Source of the DNA: Mycobacterium sp. ITM-2016-00318
GTDB taxonomy: Bacteria > Actinomycetota > Actinomycetes > Mycobacteriales > Mycobacteriaceae
Length of the DNA: 64,000 bases
Assembly (NCBI RefSeq): GCF_002968285.2
Contig: NZ_CP134400.1
Location: forward strand, 2,108,001-2,172,000
Direction of reading: 5' to 3'
How positions within the stretch are numbered: the stretch's first letter is position 1; each line of letters opens with the position of its first letter. Below are positions 8,533 to 16,806 of the stretch, one piece after another. Below the pieces are notes generated by a model. It saw only the letters and a list, made by a program, of their open reading frames with translations. It did not search any database and was not told the DNA's origin. The translations under genes were made by a program, and so were the position numbers.

Positions 8533-8561
8533 TTTACAAAACACGTCGTAAGTGTCACGCT
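8533..8561 (+). promoter_or_regulatory. Operator/promoter element TTTACA-N14-TGTCACGCT
   Basis: Same form as the sites at 6562 and 15607: TTTACA 8533-8538, 14 nt, TGTCACGCT 8553-8561. It lies between the SMP-30 gene and the plus-strand operon. CACGCT ends 6 nt before a GTG at 8568, the distance expected for a leaderless transcript. Confidence 0.68.
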
Positions 8562-8567
8562 CGCACC

Positions 8568-8597
8568 GTGTCGATGTCAAACAGGTGCTGGTCATGA
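8568..8597 (+). CDS. Possible 9-codon leaderless upstream ORF
   Basis: A GTG exactly 6 nt after the putative -10 opens a nine-codon frame reading VSMSNRCWS. Its TGA (8595-8597) overlaps the ATG of the next gene at 8594 as ATGA. This looks like a leaderless leader peptide coupled to translation of the operon. It may be chance, since the frame is short and codon use gives no support. Confidence 0.35.
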   Translation: MSMSNRCWS

Positions 8598-9337
8598 ACA
8601 TGAAGAAGTATCACAGCCATACCCTCATGTACCTGCACGAGACCATCGATCTCGGCTCCGGGCGCAGCGAGCAGTTCACCGCCGACGAGCGCTCGCGCGA
8701 AGACATATTCACCCAGGTTTTCAGCGACGTCTACCAGCCGATGATGGAAGAGCTCGGCGCGCGGCTGTTCGCGATCTGGGGGACGACACCGTTCAACGGG
8801 CACTGGCCGCAGGTGACTGTCGTCTGGGAGATCGACGCGTTCGCCGACTATGCGCGGATCGGTCGGGCGCAGTCACGAGGCGGCAGTCACGAGGCACCGT
8901 TCGGCACGTGGCGTGCGTTCCTGTCGGAGACCGGAGCCCGCGGCGAGGGCCGCATCATGTACGCGGGCAGGAGTAACAACACGCTGGCGCAGCTGAAGGA
9001 CGCGGGCTTCAGTGCTGGCCTCGTCATCCAGGAGATCATGCAGACCAAGCCTGGACGCCAGGACGACTACATCCGCGAGTTGGAGCGGCTGTATGTCCCG
9101 TGGTCGGAGAGCACCGGCAAGATGTGGCTCGGCTCGTTCATCACGACCTTCCGGTTCAACGAGGTCATTCACTACTGGGCGCTCGAGGGCGACTGGGCGT
9201 GCTTCGAAAACCACTACCCGTCTTGGAAAGACAGTCCGCCCGCCGAGATCGTCACCTGGATGAGCGTCGCGCCCGCACTTCGCGACGGATGGGAGGACTC
9301 GATCCTGCAGGCGCTACCCCCATCACCGCTGCAATGA
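8594..9337 (+). CDS. Uncharacterised protein, NIPSNAP-like duplicated barrel
   Basis: 247 residues that I cannot assign with certainty. The text has two similar halves: YLHETIDLGSGRSEQF through VVWEIDAFADYARIG, and VIQEIMQTKPGRQDDYIRELERLYVPW through IHYWALEGDWACFENHYPSW. Each half has the strand-helix pattern of a dimeric alpha/beta barrel such as NIPSNAP. It is first in a tightly packed operon (8594-13935), ending in a 4-bp overlap with the P450. A role as an oxygenase partner or substrate-binding protein is a guess from context. Confidence 0.65.
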   Translation: MNMKKYHSHTLMYLHETIDLGSGRSEQFTADERSREDIFTQVFSDVYQPMMEELGARLFAIWGTTPFNGHWPQVTVVWEIDAFADYARIGRAQSRGGSHEAPFGTWRAFLSETGARGEGRIMYAGRSNNTLAQLKDAGFSAGLVIQEIMQTKPGRQDDYIRELERLYVPWSESTGKMWLGSFITTFRFNEVIHYWALEGDWACFENHYPSWKDSPPAEIVTWMSVAPALRDGWEDSILQALPPSPLQ

Positions 9338-10575
9338 ACACGCCCGTGCGCCAACAGTTCTCATACGACCCTTTCGATCCTGCGGTGATGGCCGACCCGC
9401 TGCCGTATTACCGCATCCTGCGCGACCACCACCCGGTTTACTACATCGAGAAGTGGGACACATACGCCTTGTCGCGGTTCTCCGACATCTGGGAGGTGCT
9501 GGAGATCAACGACGGAACCTTCGTCGCATCGGAGGGGACACTGCCCGCCGCAACGGTTCTGGCTGCTCACAATGACGGCCCGGTGGCCGATCCGCCGCTG
9601 CATCCCATGCCGTTTCACGCGAACTTCGACAGCCCGATCTACGACAGCGTTCGGCGGTGCACTTCTGTTCCGTTCCGTCCGAGATCTGTCGCCAAGCTCG
9701 CCGACCGCATTCGTACGCTGGCCAACGAGCGCCTCGACGAACTGCTGCCGCGCGGAACCTTCGACCTCACCCAGGAGTACGGAGGCATTGTCGCCGCATC
9801 GGTGGTGTGCGAATTGCTCGGCCTTCCGGTCGATCTCGCCGCCGACATACTGGCCACCGTCAACGCGGGCAGCCTCGCCCAGCCCGGAAGCGGAGTCGAG
9901 GTGGCCAACGCCCGACCCGGATACCTTGAGTATCTGGTGCCGATTGTGCAGCGCAGCCGAAGCGGTGGCGGTGACGACCTCCCGATCGCCGCCAACCTCG
10001 TCGACTACCGGTTGCCTGACGGCTCCCCGTTGTCCGACATCGAGGCGGCCACCCAGATGCTCGGCGTCTTCATCGGCGGCACCGAAACCGTGCCGAAGAT
10101 CGTCGCGCACGGCCTGTGGGAGTTGGGCCTGCGGTCCGACCAGATGGCCGCCGTCCGTGCTGATCTGAACGCAGGAGTACCGAAGGTGCGGGAAGAGATG
10201 ATCCGCTACTGCGCGCCCGCCCAATGGTTCGCCCGCACCGTCCGCAAACCGTTCACCGTTGGCGACACCACCATCCAACCGGGTCAACGAATCATCATGC
10301 TGCTCGCTTCGGCCAACCGCGATGAGCGCGAGTACCCCGATCCGGACGCATTCATCTGGGATCGAACGATCGAGCGACTCTTGGCATTCGGCCGCGGACA
10401 GCACTTCTGTCTCGGCGTGCACCTGGCCCGGCTCGAAATCACGGTCATGGTGACCGAGTGGCTCAAACGGGTGCCCGACTTTCGGGTCCTGCGTGACTCG
10501 GCGTCGCGGCCGCCGTCGAGCTTCCAGTGGGGCTGGAACCGTGTTCCCGTCGACGTCCAGGTGGAGGGCGGCTGA
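9334..10575 (+). CDS. Cytochrome P450 (operon 1)
   Basis: 413 residues. The haem loop FGRGQHFCLGVHLARLE holds the thiolate cysteine, the K-helix ExxR is EMIR in VREEMIRYCAPAQWFAR, and the I-helix is MLGVFIGGTETVPKI, where GGTET replaces the usual AGxDT. It is a class I bacterial P450 that needs a ferredoxin and a reductase; the [3Fe-4S] ferredoxin at 6632 is a natural partner. It overlaps the previous gene by 4 bp (ATGA), and the ADH gene starts 1 bp after its stop. Family number and substrate cannot be given from sequence alone. Confidence 0.94.
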   Translation: MNTPVRQQFSYDPFDPAVMADPLPYYRILRDHHPVYYIEKWDTYALSRFSDIWEVLEINDGTFVASEGTLPAATVLAAHNDGPVADPPLHPMPFHANFDSPIYDSVRRCTSVPFRPRSVAKLADRIRTLANERLDELLPRGTFDLTQEYGGIVAASVVCELLGLPVDLAADILATVNAGSLAQPGSGVEVANARPGYLEYLVPIVQRSRSGGGDDLPIAANLVDYRLPDGSPLSDIEAATQMLGVFIGGTETVPKIVAHGLWELGLRSDQMAAVRADLNAGVPKVREEMIRYCAPAQWFARTVRKPFTVGDTTIQPGQRIIMLLASANRDEREYPDPDAFIWDRTIERLLAFGRGQHFCLGVHLARLEITVMVTEWLKRVPDFRVLRDSASRPPSSFQWGWNRVPVDVQVEGG

Positions 10576-10576
10576 G

Positions 10577-11545
10577 GTGTGGTCGTATCGGCTGGTGGCC
10601 CCGTACACCCTTGAGCGGACCGACATTCCGGAGAAGACGCCGGAGTCGCTCGCCGACGGTCAGGTGCTCGTCCGGTTCATGGCGGCGGGGGTGTGCGGCA
10701 GCGACCTTCCCGGCTTCCGCGGTGCCAAGGGTCGGCTTCCCGGCGATGTGGGAACGAGCGCGGCCGAAATGGACGGCTTCCCGATTCACGAGATCGTCGG
10801 GGAAGTCGTCGCCGGCAGGCACAGCAGCCACGAGATCGGCGACCGCGTCGTCGGGTGGGCATCAGGCTTCGACGGGTTGATGGAGTACATCACCGCCGAC
10901 GGTGACGGCCTTGCGCCGTTCGACCCGTCGTTGTCGCCACAGCATGCGGTGGCGCTGCAACCGCTGGCATGCGTGCTGTATGCGATCGAACAGCTTCCGG
11001 AGCTGTCGGGACGCCACGTCGCCGTAATCGGCCAGGGCTCGATCGGTCTGCTGTTCTCCTATGCGGTCAAGGCCGCAGGAGCGCGGCGTGTCACCGGGGT
11101 GGATCCGATCGACCGCGACCGCGTCGCCAAGGAGTTCGGTGTGGACACCGTCGTCCGCGCCACGAGCGACCGGTGGGTCAGCCACCTCGATGCGCACGAC
11201 AAGCCCGACATCGTGATCGAAGCCGTCGGTCATCAGGTCGCCACGCTCGGCCACGCGATCGAAGCGGCCGCGTTCGGGGGCACCGTCTTCTACTTCGGTG
11301 TCGCCGACGACGACAGCTACCCGATCAGCATGCGCACCATGCTGCGGAACAACCTGACGCTGAAATCCGGTGTGACAGTCGACCGTCGCCGCATGCTGAA
11401 TGCCGCAGGCGAGTTCGCGCGTGACCATCCGGAGTTACTCTCCGCGTATGTCACTCACACGTTCAGCGTCGACGACGTACAGCAGGCTTTCGAGCTGGCG
11501 AGCAGGCCGGCACCGGACCGCATCAAGATAGCGCTGGTTCGATGA
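10577..11545 (+). CDS. Zinc-type medium-chain alcohol dehydrogenase
   Basis: 322 residues of the MDR family. The GroES-like half has GVCGSD, with the catalytic zinc Cys, and FPIHEIVGEVVAGRH, the position of the GHE motif. The Rossmann half has VAVIGQGSIGLL and ends VQQAFELASRPAPDRIKIAL. The four-cysteine structural zinc loop is not present, as in some sorbitol- and threonine-dehydrogenase relatives. It probably oxidises the alcohol produced by the P450 encoded just before it. The GTG start lies 1 bp after the P450 stop, and the 3' end overlaps the aldolase gene by 4 bp. Confidence 0.88.
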   Translation: MWSYRLVAPYTLERTDIPEKTPESLADGQVLVRFMAAGVCGSDLPGFRGAKGRLPGDVGTSAAEMDGFPIHEIVGEVVAGRHSSHEIGDRVVGWASGFDGLMEYITADGDGLAPFDPSLSPQHAVALQPLACVLYAIEQLPELSGRHVAVIGQGSIGLLFSYAVKAAGARRVTGVDPIDRDRVAKEFGVDTVVRATSDRWVSHLDAHDKPDIVIEAVGHQVATLGHAIEAAAFGGTVFYFGVADDDSYPISMRTMLRNNLTLKSGVTVDRRRMLNAAGEFARDHPELLSAYVTHTFSVDDVQQAFELASRPAPDRIKIALVR

Positions 11546-12288
11546 TGCGCAGCAGGCTGCAGGAAGCCCTCGCCGCCAAGGAGCGGATATTCGGCGGCTG
11601 GGTGGTCGGACCCACCAACATCGGACCCGAAGAGTTCGCTGCGGCCGGATACGACTACGTCGGGATCGACATCCAGCACGGCTATCTCGACGACGTCGAC
11701 GTCGCGTTGCTGCTGCGCAGGCTCGAGCACGTTCCCATCGCCACCGCGGTGCGGCTGCCGTCGGCCGACCCGGCGCCGATCGGCCGCGTGCTCGACGCGG
11801 GCGCCGACGCGGTCATCATCGCCATGGTCGAGTCGCCCGAGCAGGCGGCCGCCGCCGTCGCGGCGACCCGGTATGCACCCGAGGGAGTGCGCAGCTTCGG
11901 GCCCCTGCGCGCGAGCCTCGGTGTCGATCCTGCCGATCACGAAGCGAGGACGAGCGTCTTCGCGATGATCGAGACCGCGAAAGGTCTTGCGGCGCTCGAC
12001 GACATCTGCGCGGTGCCGGGTCTGACCGGTGTCTATGTCGGTCCCGCCGACCTCGCGATGTCGCTGGGGCACCGCCCGGCCGAGAGCCTGACCACGCCTG
12101 CCGTTCTCGACGCGGTCGCGCGCATTCGGTCCGCCGTGTCTGACGCCGGCCTCGTTCCCGCCATTCACGCCAACGCGGGTAAGCCAGGGAAGGCCATGGC
12201 CGACATGGGCTTTCGGATGATCAGCCTCGCATCGGAATCGCAGGCCTTGCGGCGTGGCGCCGCCGAACACCTCGAGGAGGCGCAGTGA
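11542..12288 (+). CDS. HpcH/HpaI-family aldolase
   Basis: 248 residues, a class II (metal-dependent) pyruvate aldolase. Typical segments are FGGWVVGPTNIGPEEFAAAGYDYVGIDIQHGYLDD, IATAVRLP, AVIIAMVESPEQAAAAV, VFAMIETAKGL (metal Glu) and GVYVGPADLAMSLG (metal Asp). Such enzymes split 4-hydroxy-2-oxo acids into pyruvate and an aldehyde at the end of meta-cleavage or related routes. The gene is in the middle of operon 1 with 4-bp overlaps on both sides and could also serve the extradiol operon at 21-25.7 kb. Confidence 0.9.
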   Translation: MMRSRLQEALAAKERIFGGWVVGPTNIGPEEFAAAGYDYVGIDIQHGYLDDVDVALLLRRLEHVPIATAVRLPSADPAPIGRVLDAGADAVIIAMVESPEQAAAAVAATRYAPEGVRSFGPLRASLGVDPADHEARTSVFAMIETAKGLAALDDICAVPGLTGVYVGPADLAMSLGHRPAESLTTPAVLDAVARIRSAVSDAGLVPAIHANAGKPGKAMADMGFRMISLASESQALRRGAAEHLEEAQ

Positions 12289-13007
12289 CCGACCGGGTCG
12301 CGCTGGTGACCGGAGCCGCGCGAGGACAGGGTGCGGCGATCGTCAGACGGCTGCACGACGACGGGTATCTCGTCGCCGCATGCGATGTGCGTGCCGACGA
12401 GCTGGCGGCATCGATCGACGGCCTTGACGGGGTGGCCGCGGTGTCGCTCGACGTCACGTCCGAAGAGCAGTGGAACGCCGCCGTGCGCGAGATCGTCGAG
12501 CGGTTCGGATCCTTGACGACCTTGATCAACAACGCGGGCATCTTGCATCGGGCGTCGCTTGAGGACGAGACTCCCGCAGGCTTCGAGGGCAGCTGGCGGT
12601 TCAACTGCCTGGGACCGTTCCTCGGAATCCGTTCCACCCTCGCGCATCTCCGCGTCGCCGACGGCGCGGCCATCGTGAACACGTGCAGCACCGGCGCGAT
12701 CCGGCCGTTCCCCAATCACACCGCGTACGGCTCGTCGAAGTGGGCGCTGCGCGGGCTCACGCAGGCGGCCGCTGCGGAGCTGGCTCCGGCGGGCATTCGC
12801 GTCAACGCCGTCTTCCCTGGTCCGATCGCGACACCGATGCTCGATGCCGCGACGCAGGCGCGCCTCGCGGAGGCGGCGGCTTTCGGGCGGATCGGCGAAC
12901 CGCGCGAGGTCGCCGACGCCGTAGCGTTCTTGGCGTCCCAGCAGGCCTCGTTCATCACCGGGTCCGAGCTCGTCATCGACGGTGGCCAGATCCTGAAGAT
13001 CGGGTGA
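12285..13007 (+). CDS. Short-chain dehydrogenase/reductase
   Basis: 240 residues, classical SDR. Cofactor motif VTGAARGQGAAI is at the N terminus, NNAGIL follows, the active site has Ser in NTCSTG with YGSSK, and the C-terminal SELVIDGGQ closes the fold. It starts with GTG overlapping the aldolase stop by 4 bp. In operon 1 it probably oxidises or reduces a hydroxyl/ketone intermediate. No mycofactocin-type insertion is seen, unlike the SDR at 30062. Confidence 0.92.
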   Translation: MTDRVALVTGAARGQGAAIVRRLHDDGYLVAACDVRADELAASIDGLDGVAAVSLDVTSEEQWNAAVREIVERFGSLTTLINNAGILHRASLEDETPAGFEGSWRFNCLGPFLGIRSTLAHLRVADGAAIVNTCSTGAIRPFPNHTAYGSSKWALRGLTQAAAAELAPAGIRVNAVFPGPIATPMLDAATQARLAEAAAFGRIGEPREVADAVAFLASQQASFITGSELVIDGGQILKIG

Positions 13008-13011
13008 CACC

Positions 13012-13935
13012 GTGGCCACGTCGGTGTCCGAGCGGCTCGACCCCGCTCTTCGTCACCTCGCCGGGATGCGGGTCGATCTCTCGGCCGAAGTGCTTCCCGT
13101 GTTTCGCGACTCACTGAACCGGCGTCGGCGCGACGAGATGCGCACGATCGACGTCACCGACGTCGCCATCGAGGAGTTGCGGGCGGGTTCCGTGCCGGTT
13201 CGCATCTATCGAGGCGGGCCGTCGCCTGCCCCGGCGGTGATCTATTGCCACTCGGGCGGTTTCGTAGTGGGCAACCTCGACATCGACCATCGCCAGTGCG
13301 TGGAACTCGCCAGACGCGGCCGATGCACCGTCATCTCCGTCGACTACCGGCTGGCACCCGAGCATCCGTTCCCCGCTGCCATCGACGATGCGACGGCGGT
13401 ACTCCACTGGTCGTCCGACAACGCGAGCCGACTGCAGATCGACACCGATCGACTGGCGGTGGCAGGCAACAGCGCAGGTGGTGCGTTGGCGGCCTGTCTC
13501 GCGCAGCGCCACGCCTCGCGAATCCAGTTCCAGCTGTTACATCAACCCGTGCTGGACGACCGGCCCACCCCCTCGGCGGAGGAGTTCGACTCCACGCCCG
13601 GATTCGACGGGCCTGCCGTCGCATCGATGTGGCGTCTCTATCTGTCCGGCGCCGAGGGCTCGGCAGACGCCGCCCCTGGCCGCAGCGAGGAACTCGCCGG
13701 CCTGCCGAGCGCGCTGATCACCTGTTCGGAGCTGGACCCGCTGCGAGACGAAGCGATCGACTACGCGATGCGTCTCTTGCAGGCGGGCGTGGCGACCGAG
13801 ATGCACGTGTACGCGCGCACCTGTCACGGCTTCGATTCTTTTTTGCCGGAGTGGGAGACCAGCCGACAGCTGTATGCGTTACAGGGAACTGCATTGGCAC
13901 AGGCCTTCGGGCAAATTGTCGATCACGCTCGGTGA
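13012..13935 (+). CDS. Alpha/beta hydrolase of the hormone-sensitive-lipase family
   Basis: 307 residues. Oxyanion segment is CHSGGFVVG (HGGG variant), the nucleophile elbow is GNSAGG, the acid is in SELDPLRDEAIDYA and the histidine is in RTCHGFDSF. These form the expected Ser-Asp-His triad of the LipH/LipN-like esterase group. It is the last gene of operon 1, 4 bp after the SDR, starting at GTG 13012. It may cleave an ester or lactone intermediate, or release an acyl group from imported substrate. Confidence 0.9.
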   Translation: MATSVSERLDPALRHLAGMRVDLSAEVLPVFRDSLNRRRRDEMRTIDVTDVAIEELRAGSVPVRIYRGGPSPAPAVIYCHSGGFVVGNLDIDHRQCVELARRGRCTVISVDYRLAPEHPFPAAIDDATAVLHWSSDNASRLQIDTDRLAVAGNSAGGALAACLAQRHASRIQFQLLHQPVLDDRPTPSAEEFDSTPGFDGPAVASMWRLYLSGAEGSADAAPGRSEELAGLPSALITCSELDPLRDEAIDYAMRLLQAGVATEMHVYARTCHGFDSFLPEWETSRQLYALQGTALAQAFGQIVDHAR

Positions 13936-14169
13936 GTTCTGCGACCAGTGCTGATTTAACCATTAAACTCCGCCCGACTCATGATCAAATTAGCGAAATC
14001 CTTGATCAATCGAATTGTCGGCGGAGTAAATAAGGCTTGCGGTATTCCCGGCCGCCCGAGCAAACAAAACATTCTCTCGATATGGCTTTACCAATCCCGA
14101 TCCGTGTGTAAAACTTTGCCTCAACCGGGGGGTTAGCTGGGTCGCATTGGCAAATGGAGGGGTTCTGTC
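13936..14169 (+). other. AT-richer intergenic region
   Basis: This 234-bp stretch is clearly more AT-rich than its surroundings and holds no coding frame I can support. It contains the operator-like site at 14087-14112. Its right end has TGGAGGGG, the ribosome site for the secreted repeat protein. No clear terminator for operon 1 was seen. Confidence 0.6.
14087..14112. promoter_or_regulatory. Operator-like site TTTACC-N14-TGTAAA
   Basis: TTTACC (14087-14092) and TGTAAA (14107-14112) are separated by 14 nt, the same spacing as the perfect palindrome at 4829, with one half-site mismatch. It lies about 60 bp before the start of the secreted repeat protein gene, so it may bring that gene into the same regulon. 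Confidence 0.55.
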
Positions 14170-15600
14170 ATGGGTAAGCACAACAAGCCGCGGGGTATTA
14201 ATCGGGGCGGGCAGATCGCGGTCGCGGCGGCAGCGGCGACCGTGCTCGCGGGATGGGCGGCTCCGGTTGCCTACGCCGACGACGGCGCCGACACCGATAC
14301 CGGCTCGAATGCCGTCAGCAGGACGGCCGGCGCGGTCAAAGATGCAGTGGACTCCGTGCGGAAGACGGCGCGCGACGTCGGTTCCTCAGTGCGGGGCGCT
14401 GCGCGGGACTCAATGCAGGTCGGCTCCGGTGGCGCTGGCAGCTTACTGCGTCCCAAGTCCAACAGCCCGAGGTCGACGCTTTCGGCACAGCAAACCACCG
14501 GCGATACGCAACGCAATACTGTCGCGCCCGCCCTCGTGGCGCCCACGACTCCGGACAACGCCACGGGTTCGGTGACCATCCCCATTGTGGACGTCACTCT
14601 GCCGGGTCTGCCGGACGGGCCGACGTTCGCCCTGCCCACGCCGAGTCCCGGAATCCCGCCTGGTTTCGGCTCCCAGGGCAGCAACTTCTTCGGCCCCCTC
14701 GGTGCAGCAACCAACGGCAATAACCTGTTCGGGCTGAACTTCTTCAACATCGGCGATAACAACCTTCTAACCGCCAACAACATCGGCACGGGTCTTCAGG
14801 GTGTTGTCGCCGGAGACCGTAACTTCCTGGCGGGTAACCAGGTGATCGTGCCGACGAGTTTTGGCACCAACTTCGGCTGGATGGGTGACGACAACGGTGA
14901 CTTTGATCTGAACCTGCCCGACAGCCCAGGCGACCTGCTGAACCTGAACCCGTTCGAGATTCTGGCTTTAGAGCCGTCCGGTAACAACATCGTCGCCAGC
15001 CCCTTCAGCTACGGCAACAACACCTTCATCATGGGTGACGGCAACGACGGCACCGCGAACAACATCATGTTGGGTGCGGGCAACTCCGGCAACAACATGC
15101 ACTGGATCGGAGACAATGCCGACGGCGCCGGGAACAACATTGTCACCGGGATCGGCAGCCTCGGCAACAACATGTCGATCATCGGAGACAACAGCAACGA
15201 GTCAGGCAACAACTTCAATCTCGGCGCATTCGGCTTCGCCAACAATATGGGCCTTATCGGCAGCGCTGCCACCAGATCCGGCAACAACACCAACGTGTCG
15301 CCATTCGGTGGGTTCGCGCAGAATTTCGTGGTGGTAGGCGATGGCGCTGACTATTCCGGCAACAACTCCAACGTATCCGCGTTCGGTGGGTTCGCCCAGA
15401 ACATCGCGCTGATCGGCAGTGGGGCTGACGGATCCGGTAACAACTTCGGCATCTTCAACTTCGCGCTCGTCGGAAGCGGCGTCGAGGATGCCGGCAACAA
15501 CGAGGGCGGCGGCTTCAACTTCGCGATCTTCCCGAACGCAGGCCAGAACTGCACGGGCCCGGCCTGCTTCAACTTCTTCGGAGCGCAGTTCGGGAACTGA
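14170..15600 (+). CDS. Secreted Asn/Gly-rich repeat protein
   Basis: 476 residues, not assigned to a family I know. The N terminus (GKHNKPRGINRGGQIAVAAA) is a signal peptide, with likely cleavage after AYA at residue 36. A charged, Ala/Ser-rich stretch follows (about 37-110), then a Pro-rich linker (PTPSPGIPPGF). From about residue 185 the chain is rich in GNN, NNL and NNI. Residues 271-444 form repeats of 25-26 residues of the type SGNN-x(7-9)-NN/QN-x(3)-IGDG-x(5). Hydrophobic residues alternate, which suggests a beta-solenoid. The C terminus has a Cys pair (NCTGPAC). Likely an exported or surface protein. A ribosome site TGGAGGGG precedes the ATG. Confidence 0.8.
   Translation: MGKHNKPRGINRGGQIAVAAAAATVLAGWAAPVAYADDGADTDTGSNAVSRTAGAVKDAVDSVRKTARDVGSSVRGAARDSMQVGSGGAGSLLRPKSNSPRSTLSAQQTTGDTQRNTVAPALVAPTTPDNATGSVTIPIVDVTLPGLPDGPTFALPTPSPGIPPGFGSQGSNFFGPLGAATNGNNLFGLNFFNIGDNNLLTANNIGTGLQGVVAGDRNFLAGNQVIVPTSFGTNFGWMGDDNGDFDLNLPDSPGDLLNLNPFEILALEPSGNNIVASPFSYGNNTFIMGDGNDGTANNIMLGAGNSGNNMHWIGDNADGAGNNIVTGIGSLGNNMSIIGDNSNESGNNFNLGAFGFANNMGLIGSAATRSGNNTNVSPFGGFAQNFVVVGDGADYSGNNSNVSAFGGFAQNIALIGSGADGSGNNFGIFNFALVGSGVEDAGNNEGGGFNFAIFPNAGQNCTGPACFNFFGAQFGN
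14980..15501 (+). repeat. Seven-unit in-frame repeat coding for GNN-type units
   Basis: The segment encodes about seven successive units of 25-26 residues, each beginning SGNN or AGNN and carrying an internal I-G-D or I-G-S turn. The last two complete units (ending ADYSG and ADGSG) are the most alike and both contain NVSxFGGFAQN, which suggests recent duplication. Confidence 0.75.
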
Positions 15601-15606
15601 CCTGCC

Positions 15607-15635
15607 TTTACAGGTAGGCGTGCAAGTGTCACGCT
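15607..15635 (+). promoter_or_regulatory. Leaderless promoter/operator TTTACA-N14-TGTCACGCT
   Basis: TTTACA 15607-15612, 14 nt, TGTCACGCT 15627-15635, then 7 nt to the ATG at 15643. The distance from CACGCT to the ATG leaves no room for a 5' leader, so the acyl-CoA dehydrogenase mRNA is probably leaderless. Confidence 0.7.
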
Positions 15636-15642
15636 AGCGGGG

Positions 15643-16806
15643 ATGGACTTCTCCCGTGTGGCACTGTCCGACGACGACGAATCGTTCAGGGACGACCTCA
15701 GGTCGTTCCTGAACGACATCGTCACCGACGAGGTCCTCGCGCGTGACCGCGCGACCGGCGAGAACTTCGACGAGGGCGTGCATCTCGCACTCGGCAAGGC
15801 CGGTTACCTCGCCGCCGATTTCAAGACCGGCACCGACGGCGGCTTCAGTCGAATCCGTAAACGGATCTGGGACCTGGAGATCGGCCGCGCCCACACCCCG
15901 TGGTTTCACTGGGGGACGACGGCGATGGTGGCGCGCGCTGTCGAGGCGTTCGGCTCACCCGAGCTCAAGGAGGAGGTGCTCGAGCGCACCCTGGCCGGTG
16001 AGTTCCGGCTGTGCTTGGGCTACACCGAACCCGAGGGCGGCTCTGACGTCGCCACCGCCAAGACCCGTGCTGTCCGCGATGGTGACGAGTGGGTCATCAA
16101 CGGCTCGAAGATGTTCACGTCGAACGCGCAGAACGCGTCGTACGTCTACCTGATCACGAACACGGACCCGGACGCACCGAAGCACCAGAGCCTCACCATG
16201 TTCCTCGTTCCGCTCGACTCGCCCGGTGTGGAGATTCAAGCGCTGCGGACGGTCGACGGTGACCGCACCAACATCACCTACTACAGCGACGTCCGCGTTC
16301 CCGACCGGTACCGCATCGGCGAGGCGAACGCGGGCTGGTCTGTGCTTCGCGATGCGCTGAACGACGAACACGGCACCGTCGAGCGCGGCGATGACGGGTT
16401 GCAGAAGATCGCCGCCATGTCTGAGCACGTCCTGGTGCTCGCCGAGGCGCTCGACAAGGTCGCGTCGCTTACGGCCGACGAGGATTCGGTGAGGTTCCGG
16501 CTCGGACGCGGTATCGCCCGCATGGAGGCCGCGATGAGCACGCCGGACATGTTCGGCAGGGTCGCAAATGCGCAAGTCATGCGCGATGTCTCACCGGATC
16601 TGATGGACATTCTCGGGACGGCATCGAGTCTGCCAGGGGATGAGAAGGGGGCCGTCGGCGACGGCGGCGCCGAGTACGCGTTCCGGCTGGCCGGGCCGAC
16701 CGGCATCTACGGCGGCACGCTCGAGGTGTTCCGGAACATGATCGCCCAGCACGCACTCGGCCTCGGCAGGCCGAACTACTCGCCGCCGGCGCGGAACAGT
16801 TCCTAG
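15643..16806 (+). CDS. Acyl-CoA dehydrogenase (FadE-type)
   Basis: 387 residues with the standard three-domain layout. Family signatures are CLGYTEPEGGSDVATAKTRAVRDGDEWVINGSKMFTS in the FAD/substrate strand region and the C-terminal GPTGIYGGTLEVFRNMIAQHALGLGRP. The enzyme would introduce an alpha,beta double bond into an acyl-CoA using FAD. The C-terminal form resembles the FadE proteins of sterol and terpenoid side-chain or ring breakdown more than straight fatty-acid enzymes, but this is only an impression. It overlaps the convergent LLM gene by 4 bp and has a leaderless promoter shared with the proposed regulon. Confidence 0.92.
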   Translation: MDFSRVALSDDDESFRDDLRSFLNDIVTDEVLARDRATGENFDEGVHLALGKAGYLAADFKTGTDGGFSRIRKRIWDLEIGRAHTPWFHWGTTAMVARAVEAFGSPELKEEVLERTLAGEFRLCLGYTEPEGGSDVATAKTRAVRDGDEWVINGSKMFTSNAQNASYVYLITNTDPDAPKHQSLTMFLVPLDSPGVEIQALRTVDGDRTNITYYSDVRVPDRYRIGEANAGWSVLRDALNDEHGTVERGDDGLQKIAAMSEHVLVLAEALDKVASLTADEDSVRFRLGRGIARMEAAMSTPDMFGRVANAQVMRDVSPDLMDILGTASSLPGDEKGAVGDGGAEYAFRLAGPTGIYGGTLEVFRNMIAQHALGLGRPNYSPPARNSS

